A program made the position numbers and the translations under genes. A DNA stretch of 21,636 nucleotides, from NCBI GenBank assembly GCA_963694535.1, contig CAVODE010000025.1, positions 1 to 21,636 of the forward strand, written 5' to 3'. Shown piece by piece: positions 16,774-21,636 of this stretch; within the stretch, counting starts at the first letter, position 1; every line of letters starts with the position of its first letter. Origin of the DNA: UBA2979 sp963694535. GTDB lineage: Bacteria > Chloroflexota > Dehalococcoidia > UBA2979. Under the pieces are notes generated by a model, which saw only the letters and a program-made list of their open reading frames with translations, searched no databases and was not told the DNA's origin.

Positions 16774-17703
16774 CTATGCGGTGCCTACTTCCTGTCGAAT
16801 TTTGTTATGAAGAACTGCTAGTGATTCTATAATGGCATCTAGACTCCTGGCGCCCGCCACGAATACGCCAGTTACGTTAATTGTCGCCCAATCAAATCCA
16901 ATGGACTTCGCTAATAATGCCGTCGCTGCAACATCGTCAGGATTCGCATAGAAATTTCTAGAGGCAGGATCATTATTTCTAGGTGGCGGGCTTAACTGTG
17001 CTTGAAATCCAAGCGTATCAGGATCTCGTGAGAATTCTTCAGCGTATGACTTCACTCGTTTAATTGCGGAAGACATTTTTTCATAGTCATCTGCTGACCC
17101 AGATGCCATCCAACCGTCTCCAATGCGCCCAGCCCGCTTTAATGCGGCTTCCGAGTTGCCACCAATCCATATCGGAATGTTTGCACCTTGTGGGGAATTA
17201 GGCTCCATGGCCATATTATTAGCTGAGTAAAATTGCCCCTGATACGACACATTCTCTTCTTGCCACCAGGTTTTCATGAAATCAATTGCCTCGTCCATCA
17301 TTTTTCCACGTGCAGTAAAATTAACACCTAACGCCTCATATTCAGACTGTTGCCAACCAACTCCTACACCCAACCGTACCCGCCCACCAGACAGGATATC
17401 GAGCGTATTTACTTGTCTAGCGACTAGCGTGGGTTGTCTTTGAGGTAAAATTAGAACTTCAGTTCCAAGACCAATTGTCGAGGTAGCTGCGGCCGCATAG
17501 GAGAGGGTCATCAGTGCTTCCAGCACCGGCATATTGGAGGGGTAGGCCATGGCGGGCCGGTCATCAGTAGGGTGTCCCATTACCACGTGGTCAAACATAT
17601 CGAGCTGGTCGAATCCTATTTCTTCGATTGCACGAGCAAGGCTCGCAACTGCATCTGGTCCCTCTCGGTAAATCACATTAGGAAATTCAACGGCTAATTT
17701 CAT
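16774..17703 (-). CDS. LLM-class F420-dependent oxidoreductase
   Basis: This 309-residue protein belongs to the luciferase-like family, in a branch different from the one at 3581. It has MFDHVVMGHP near 35-44, IGLGTEVLILPQRQP, the LSGGRVRLGVGVGW segment at about 104-117 followed by EYEALGV, and IPIWIGGNSEAALKRAGRIGDGW. These are typical of the F420-dependent LLM subfamily common in actinobacteria and Chloroflexota, though some relatives bind FMN. It has no signal peptide. It is the first gene of the - strand run ending at 11263 and so is the likely redox enzyme for that pathway. It diverges from the MFS gene over about 176 bases; a weak pair TTGATT and TACCAT with 17-base spacing lies at 17786-17758, each matching 4 of 6 consensus positions. 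Ribosome site: AGAGA about 8 bases before the ATG. Confidence 0.9.
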   Translation of the reverse strand: MKLAVEFPNVIYREGPDAVASLARAIEEIGFDQLDMFDHVVMGHPTDDRPAMAYPSNMPVLEALMTLSYAAAATSTIGLGTEVLILPQRQPTLVARQVNTLDILSGGRVRLGVGVGWQQSEYEALGVNFTARGKMMDEAIDFMKTWWQEENVSYQGQFYSANNMAMEPNSPQGANIPIWIGGNSEAALKRAGRIGDGWMASGSADDYEKMSSAIKRVKSYAEEFSRDPDTLGFQAQLSPPPRNNDPASRNFYANPDDVAATALLAKSIGFDWATINVTGVFVAGARSLDAIIESLAVLHNKIRQEVGTA

Positions 17704-17879
17704 ACTTAGTATCTCTTTTCTTGGAGGCGATTTAAGTTTTACAGTTCTAGTTTCTGGATGGTAGCGTCTTGAGCCGAGCTAATCAACGTTTGGCTGGCAT
17801 CTACGCCTTATGTGTATGAAGATGGTGGAATACAAAGAGACTCGTTTTTGTATGGTTTTAGCTCAAAAAATTGGTATAT

Positions 17880-19058
17880 ATGCCTCTAAGCAAAACGTCG
17901 ATATCTTTAGACCGAAATATTTTGCTCTCGACGATAGCAATTTTCTTTTTTTGGATGTCTCTGTACTTCTATGTTCCGTTCTTACCTATTCACACACTTG
18001 AACTTGGCGCCTCAAACACGGTGTTGGGAATAGTCATTGCTTCATACGCTATAGGGCAAATGGCATTACGTATTCCTGTAGGCATAATTTCTGATCTGCT
18101 AGGGAAACGGAAACCATTTGTACTCGTAGCATTTATTGCATCCTCCGCTGGGGCTCTTGGTCTGTTATTTGCTCCCTCACCGTTTGTATTATTTTTGGCA
18201 CGCTCGCTCACTGGTGTGGCTGGCGCTGGCTGGGTCGCAATATCAGTTCTTTATATTTCTTACTTTCACAACTCCAAAACGAATCAGGCTATGTCGTGGG
18301 TGATGTTTGTGAATGCCTTTGGGATCGTGGTAGCAACCTTTCTTGGAGGAATTATTGGTGAACTCTACGGGGGTGTATCAACTTTTTTTGCGGGCTTTGT
18401 ATCTGGATTGATCGGCACAGTCCTAATATTGCTGATTAAAGAACCTCGGCAACTGGATAGGACAGTAATGTCGTGGGCAGATTTTTTGCGGGTTGGTCGC
18501 AATCCATTGTTACTAAGAATTTCACTTATTGGAATACTGATTCATTTCGTCACATTTGCTGTGAGCTTTTCTTTTGTACCTGTGTACGCTGTATCAATTG
18601 GCGCGACAGAATTTCAAAATGGTCTAATTGCAGGAGCAATGTTTATTTTTTCAGCAGCTGGAAACCTTGCGACTCCCAAGTTGGTAGAAAAATTTGGATA
18701 TAGGAATATTCTGGTGTTTGGGTTATTTATTATCGCTATTTCTGTGGCTGTAATTCCTTTACTAGATTCACCAATTTTGATAATGGTGAGTCAAGCAGCA
18801 GGTGGATTGGGTCGTGGCATGTCGCAGCTCATTTTGATGACCCTGGCAGTGTTAGTGGTGCCGGGAGCTACGCGAACTACATCCATGGGGATTTATCAAG
18901 CCCTCTACGCCATTGGTATGTTTGCCGGACCAGTCGTTGCCGGTTTTGTGGCTGATTTCTCTGGTGTCCTGAGCGTATTTTGGGTATGTGCTGTTATTTC
19001 ATTGGCATCATGTGTGATAGCAGTGAAATGTCCAGTTCGAGCTCCTTCCCAAAACTAA
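17880..19058 (+). CDS. MFS transporter
   Basis: This 392-residue protein has about twelve hydrophobic segments in two halves joined by a polar stretch near residues 190-205 (KEPRQLDR). Motif A of the major facilitator superfamily is visible between helices 2 and 3 as GIISDLLGKRKP. It should be an inner-membrane secondary transporter; the substrate cannot be told, and both solute uptake and drug efflux are possible. I use the ATG at 17880; an in-frame TTG three codons upstream is the alternative, and neither has a good ribosome site. Being divergent from the LLM-PAL-CoA-transferase run, it could import that pathway's substrate. The stop lies 5 bases from the stop of the convergent MaoC gene, with no terminator hairpin between. 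Confidence 0.9.
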   Translation: MPLSKTSISLDRNILLSTIAIFFFWMSLYFYVPFLPIHTLELGASNTVLGIVIASYAIGQMALRIPVGIISDLLGKRKPFVLVAFIASSAGALGLLFAPSPFVLFLARSLTGVAGAGWVAISVLYISYFHNSKTNQAMSWVMFVNAFGIVVATFLGGIIGELYGGVSTFFAGFVSGLIGTVLILLIKEPRQLDRTVMSWADFLRVGRNPLLLRISLIGILIHFVTFAVSFSFVPVYAVSIGATEFQNGLIAGAMFIFSAAGNLATPKLVEKFGYRNILVFGLFIIAISVAVIPLLDSPILIMVSQAAGGLGRGMSQLILMTLAVLVVPGATRTTSMGIYQALYAIGMFAGPVVAGFVADFSGVLSVFWVCAVISLASCVIAVKCPVRAPSQN

Positions 19059-19063
19059 TTTAA

Positions 19064-19510
19064 TTAGGATTCGCGCAATGGAAGAAGGACGGTAGCTTCG
19101 GCAGGAGTCGTGATACCAATTCGATCGTTTTCTAACCAAAGATCGACGGTAACAGCCCCTTTGCCATCTTCTCTGACTTGGGTACCTGTAACCACGCCTT
19201 TCACTTGCACGTGGTCTTCAGGAATGTTCATACGGCGCATTTGGAAGCTGAAATTTTGAATCCAGCCATCTTTTCCCATCCAGTCGGTCAGCAGACGACA
19301 CAACGCAGCCTGAGTGAATCCGGTGTTGTAGAAGATTTCTTCGTGTCCAGCTTCTCTAGCAAAATCCGGATCATGGTGGACTTCATAGAAATCTTGTGAA
19401 CCACTGACTTGTTCAACCATTTTTGTCCAAGTGAGATCAAGAGTATATCCTGGAATTGTGTCGCCCTCTTTTACATCTTCCCAGTGAAGTTGAGTTTGTA
19501 GTGTTGTCAT
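19064..19510 (-). CDS. MaoC-type hotdog hydratase, catalytic subunit
   Basis: This 148-residue single-hotdog protein has the (R)-hydratase active-site motif in the form SGSQDFYEVHHDP: Asp40 and His45 keep the five-residue spacing of the Asp/His pair of MaoC enzymes. It should add water to, or remove water from, a 2-enoyl/3-hydroxyacyl-CoA. Its partner is the gene 21 bases upstream, which lacks the histidine, so the two probably form a heteromer like mycobacterial HadAB or ChsH1-ChsH2, where only one subunit is catalytic. The ATG has AAGGAG upstream. It is the second gene of a two-gene unit and converges on the MFS gene. The physiological acyl chain is unknown. Confidence 0.87.
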   Translation of the reverse strand: MTTLQTQLHWEDVKEGDTIPGYTLDLTWTKMVEQVSGSQDFYEVHHDPDFAREAGHEEIFYNTGFTQAALCRLLTDWMGKDGWIQNFSFQMRRMNIPEDHVQVKGVVTGTQVREDGKGAVTVDLWLENDRIGITTPAEATVLLPLRES

Positions 19511-19531
19511 GCGTATTCTCCTTATTTATTT

Positions 19532-20062
19532 CTATAAATCAGCGGAGACCTGTTCAGGCGTCCGGTGTGTTAGTAGTGTGTTTCGTCCAATTGCAACAAC
19601 ATCGTCGTTTTGGTTAGTGATTCGCGTTTCCGTGACGAGCCACACCGCCTTTGAATCTAATTTAATCGGCTTTTCAAAAATATCTATGAGTTCACGTTGC
19701 GAACTAAGTTGATCACCAATTTTTATAGGAATTAAATATTCCCAATCTATGTTCATGTTGATTTTACGCTCGCCTCGAGTTGGAACATTTGCAAGTGCAT
19801 CTGTTTTAGCTTTTTGAGGCCAAGGCCCACTTCCCGCAAAATAACCCGCCATTACAGGAGGCGCAATAACCGCACCATATTGACTATTTTTGCCCGCATC
19901 TGGATCAAGGAACAGTGGATTTGTATCTTCTACCATGTGACAGTGTCTCCTGATCGGGTCATATTCAACCGGGTACCTTCCCGTTGTTTTCTCCGTCTTT
20001 TTCCCAATCCATTCGGCCTTGATGACCTCAATATCGTAGGATTCATCTACCTGATCTGACAT
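19532..20062 (-). CDS. MaoC-type/FAS1-like hotdog hydratase, non-catalytic partner
   Basis: This 176-residue protein matches the MaoC N-terminal (FAS1-like dehydratase) hotdog, including the APPVMAG segment near 68-74. The active-site motif reads EDTNPLF: Asp46 is kept but the position of the catalytic histidine is Phe51, so the subunit is probably not catalytic alone and instead shapes the acyl-binding tunnel for its partner at 19064-19510. The start is the ATG at 20062, with GGAG 6 bases upstream; an in-frame TTG at 20086 has no comparable site. It is divergent from the LysM lipoprotein across about 130 bases. The 21-base gap to the next gene supports co-transcription. Confidence 0.86.
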   Translation of the reverse strand: MSDQVDESYDIEVIKAEWIGKKTEKTTGRYPVEYDPIRRHCHMVEDTNPLFLDPDAGKNSQYGAVIAPPVMAGYFAGSGPWPQKAKTDALANVPTRGERKINMNIDWEYLIPIKIGDQLSSQRELIDIFEKPIKLDSKAVWLVTETRITNQNDDVVAIGRNTLLTHRTPEQVSADL

Positions 20063-20068
20063 AATTTT

Positions 20069-20072
20069 CTCC
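20069..20072 (-). promoter_or_regulatory. Ribosome binding site GGAG fixing the hydratase start
   Basis: GGAG stands 6 bases before the ATG at 20062, which selects it over the in-frame TTG at 20086. Confidence 0.65.
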
Positions 20073-20131
20073 AAATCTGAACACAAACTTAATCTATTAG
20101 GACTAGAACGGCAAGTGAGTTTCTAAGATAT

Positions 20132-20161
20132 TTGTAAAGCAGTAGAAATTTGCTTTATAGT
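20132..20161 (+). promoter_or_regulatory. Candidate promoter with inverted repeat for the LysM lipoprotein
   Basis: TTGTAA (20132-20137, 4 of 6 consensus) and TATAGT (20156-20161, 5 of 6) are 18 bases apart. A perfect 7-bp inverted repeat, TAAAGCA (20135-20141) and TGCTTTA (20151-20157), overlaps both boxes, as an operator would. Transcription would begin about 25 bases before the ATG at 20193. The assignment is by inspection only. Confidence 0.42.
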
Positions 20162-20192
20162 TTGTGGAGCGGGGGCTAGTGAATGGAATAAA

Positions 20193-20945
20193 ATGAATTG
20201 GAATCTCATAGTCCTCTTATCAAGCTTATCAGCACTACTCATCGCCTGTGGTGGAAATTCAGAAGTCGGAAGTGAATCCGTCATTGAAGCGACAAAAGCC
20301 GCTACAGTAGCTGCGACTACCAGTTCCACTCAAGTTGCTACAGTAACTGCAACTGTGGCTCCTACCGCGACACCGACAGAGACAGTAGAGGAAAATCTTT
20401 CGGAATATGTTGTGGTGGGGGGTGATAATTTAACTGATATCGCGGCAAGATATGGCTTAACACTTGCTCAACTTCGAGCGTTGAACCCGGATGTTGAAGG
20501 AGATGTGATTTGGGTGGGTCAAGTGCTGAAAGTAACTGGCGATCCACCACCAGCAACAGCAACAGCAGCTCCAACAGCAGCTCCAGCGGCGGCAACAGCA
20601 GCTCCAGCGGCGGCAACAGCAGCTCCAGCGGCGGCAACAGCAGCTCCAGCGGCGGCAACAGCAGCTCCAGCGGCGGCAACGGCGGCTCCAGCAACTCAAA
20701 GTGGTTCCGGTCAACCTCCGTTTGTACCGTATGGAACGAATGCATCACCTAACGCTGTTGTTACAGCATCTGCTAACGGTGTAATCTGTGCCACGACGAC
20801 AGCTGATGGAGTTGGACAATGGTTCTTCAAACTTGAAGATTCTTGTGCTACCCCTGGTACTGAAATTACTTTCACTAGTGGCAATAAAAAAGGTACGGCT
20901 GAGTATGCGACTGGCGCGGGCGCCGATATTTTCCTTGATTTTTAG
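20193..20945 (+). CDS. LysM-domain lipoprotein with Ala/Pro/Thr-rich repeat linker
   Basis: The 250-residue product begins with a lipoprotein signal: a hydrophobic stretch and the lipobox LIAC with Cys19 as the lipid-bearing residue, followed by Gly-Gly. A Thr/Ala-rich spacer leads to one LysM domain at about 71-115 (YVVVGGDNLTDIAARYGLT, with LNPDVEG and VGQVLKV), which binds peptidoglycan or related glycans. Residues 129-163 are five units of AAPAAAT, an extended linker. The last 80 residues form a small domain with two cysteines (199 and 218) that may form a disulfide; I do not recognise it. The protein should be anchored outside the membrane and reach the cell wall or surface. The ribosome site is weak (GGAATAAA). 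The next gene begins 15 bases downstream. Confidence 0.87.
   Translation: MNWNLIVLLSSLSALLIACGGNSEVGSESVIEATKAATVAATTSSTQVATVTATVAPTATPTETVEENLSEYVVVGGDNLTDIAARYGLTLAQLRALNPDVEGDVIWVGQVLKVTGDPPPATATAAPTAAPAAATAAPAAATAAPAAATAAPAAATAAPAAATAAPATQSGSGQPPFVPYGTNASPNAVVTASANGVICATTTADGVGQWFFKLEDSCATPGTEITFTSGNKKGTAEYATGAGADIFLDF
20577..20681 (+). repeat. 21-bp tandem repeat, five copies, in coding sequence
   Basis: Five head-to-tail 21-base units each encode AAPAAAT. Four are identical and the fifth differs in its last base (ACG for ACA). Partial, degenerate units flank the array on both sides. The length is a multiple of three, so gain or loss of units would change linker length and not the frame. 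There are no spacers, so it is not a CRISPR array. Confidence 0.95.
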
Positions 20946-20960
20946 AATCGTTGATTAAAA

Positions 20961-21636
20961 ATGATGCCACCTACGTTAGTTGAAATGCGCGATGCACTGG
21001 CGGTAATTAGAAGATATCTTCCATCACAGACACCTTTGGTCTTCGCGCCTGCCTTAAGCGAGTTTCTGGGTGCAGATATCTGGTTAAAATGGGAGTTTAG
21101 CAATCCGATTGGAGCTTTCAAACTCCGAGGTGGTCTCAACCTAATGGCCAGCCTTGCAGCTGATGGCTGTAAAGCAGTAGTCACAGCATCGACCGGAAAT
21201 CACGGTCAGTCAATCGCGTACGCCGCAGAACTTTTTGACATTCCTGCTACGATTTTTCTGCCTGAGAACGGCAATCCAGATAAAGCCGCATCAATTGAAC
21301 GGTTTGGTGCCAAGTTGCAGTATGTAGGTGCTAATTTTGATGCATGTCGTGACGCCGCAATTGAGTATTCAAATAAATTTCATGGGCGTTATATTCATCC
21401 CGCTAATGAACCGAAATTAATCAGTGGCGTGGGCACCGCTGCGCTGGAAATATTTGAGAAAGATGGTCAACTTGAGGGTGTGGACTTGGTTATTGTTCCG
21501 GTTGGGGGAGGTTCAGGTGTGTGTGGATGGATACTTGCTAGAGATGAGTTATCTGCTTCAACTAAGATTTGGGGTATTCAGTCGGCTCAATCAAGCGCAG
21601 CCTATGAATCGTGGATATCCGGGAAATTAGTTGCGC
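20961..21636 (+). CDS. PLP-dependent threonine/serine dehydratase-like enzyme (3' end missing)
   Basis: The frame is open from ATG 20961 to the window end (225 complete codons), so the C-terminus is missing. It is a fold-type II PLP enzyme: the Schiff-base Lys54 in NPIGAFKLRGG, the substrate loop STGNHGQ, and the PLP-phosphate loop VGGGSG at 181-186. This pattern fits threonine or serine dehydratase (ammonia-lyase) and related enzymes; a full family member has about 320 residues without a regulatory domain. The start (ATGATG) lacks a clear ribosome site, and it begins 15 bases after the lipoprotein stop, so translation may depend on the upstream gene. A role linked to the lipoprotein is not evident; the pairing may be only transcriptional. 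Confidence 0.88.
   Translation, partial: MMPPTLVEMRDALAVIRRYLPSQTPLVFAPALSEFLGADIWLKWEFSNPIGAFKLRGGLNLMASLAADGCKAVVTASTGNHGQSIAYAAELFDIPATIFLPENGNPDKAASIERFGAKLQYVGANFDACRDAAIEYSNKFHGRYIHPANEPKLISGVGTAALEIFEKDGQLEGVDLVIVPVGGGSGVCGWILARDELSASTKIWGIQSAQSSAAYESWISGKLVA

Noticed and set aside
17758..17786. Promoter for the LLM-PAL operon (TTGATT, 17 bases, TACCAT)
   Set aside because: Each box matches only 4 of 6 positions, which is expected by chance in a region this long; mentioned with the gene but not listed as a feature.
17810..18001. Short + strand frame overlapping the MFS start
   Set aside because: It is in a different frame from the well-supported transporter and ends soon after it; its sequence shows no family features.
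20577..20681. Possible CRISPR array
   Set aside because: The units abut without spacers, are in frame with the lipoprotein and encode a regular peptide.
20362..20748. Leu/Pro-rich and Cys/Arg-rich open frames opposite the lipoprotein
   Set aside because: They are the complement of the 21-bp repeat, which is free of stops in several frames; there is no ribosome site and the composition is low-complexity.

Overview
The window is a gene-dense piece of bacterial chromosome of moderate GC (judged by eye). The content is dominated by coenzyme A chemistry and by coenzyme F420: a fused FO synthase, two luciferase-like (LLM) F420-type oxidoreductases, three family III CoA-transferases, an acyl-CoA dehydrogenase, a single-chain biotin-dependent acyl-CoA carboxylase, a two-gene hotdog hydratase and a short-chain dehydrogenase. 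Many paralogous LLM oxidoreductases and CaiB-type transferases together with F420 point to a Chloroflexota lineage such as the marine SAR202 group; an actinobacterium is the main alternative. This assignment is inferred from gene content, not from a marker gene. I saw no rRNA, tRNA, insertion sequence, CRISPR array or phage gene.

Layout. (1) 1-81 is the 3' end of a + strand gene. (2) 4576-111 (- strand) is a two-gene unit: an LLM oxidoreductase followed by the single-chain acyl-CoA carboxylase. (3) 4728-10728 (+ strand) is a run of alpha/beta hydrolase, FO synthase (fbiC), acyl-CoA dehydrogenase and CoA-transferase, closed by a strong two-way terminator at 10730-10761. (4) 11094-10783 (- strand) is a small three-helix membrane protein with its own promoter and a foldable leader. 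(5) 17703-11263 (- strand) is a probable operon: LLM oxidoreductase, PAL-like beta-propeller lyase, two translationally coupled CoA-transferases, SDR and aminotransferase. (6) 17880-19058 (+) is an MFS transporter, convergent with (7) 20062-19064 (-), a heteromeric MaoC-type hydratase pair. (8) 20193 to the end (+) is a LysM lipoprotein with a 21-bp tandem repeat, then a PLP-dependent dehydratase-like gene cut by the window edge.

How the genes may work together. FO synthase makes the chromophore of F420, the likely cofactor of the LLM enzymes on either side. The CoA-transferases could activate organic acids as CoA thioesters, and the dehydrogenase, hydratase pair and SDR match successive beta-oxidation-type steps, although there is no thiolase here. 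The most distinctive protein is the PAL-like lyase at 15701-16708. It keeps every metal and catalytic residue I can recall for peptidyl-alpha-hydroxyglycine amidating lyase, but it has no copper monooxygenase partner and no signal peptide. It sits directly behind an LLM oxidoreductase and ahead of two CoA-transferases, an SDR and an aminotransferase, which suggests an uncharacterised catabolic route.

No gene-free stretch exceeds 300 bases. The longest gaps are 17704-17879 (divergent promoter region, no strong -10/-35 pair seen), 11095-11262 (promoter and leader of the small membrane protein), 4577-4727 and 20063-20192 (divergent promoter regions).
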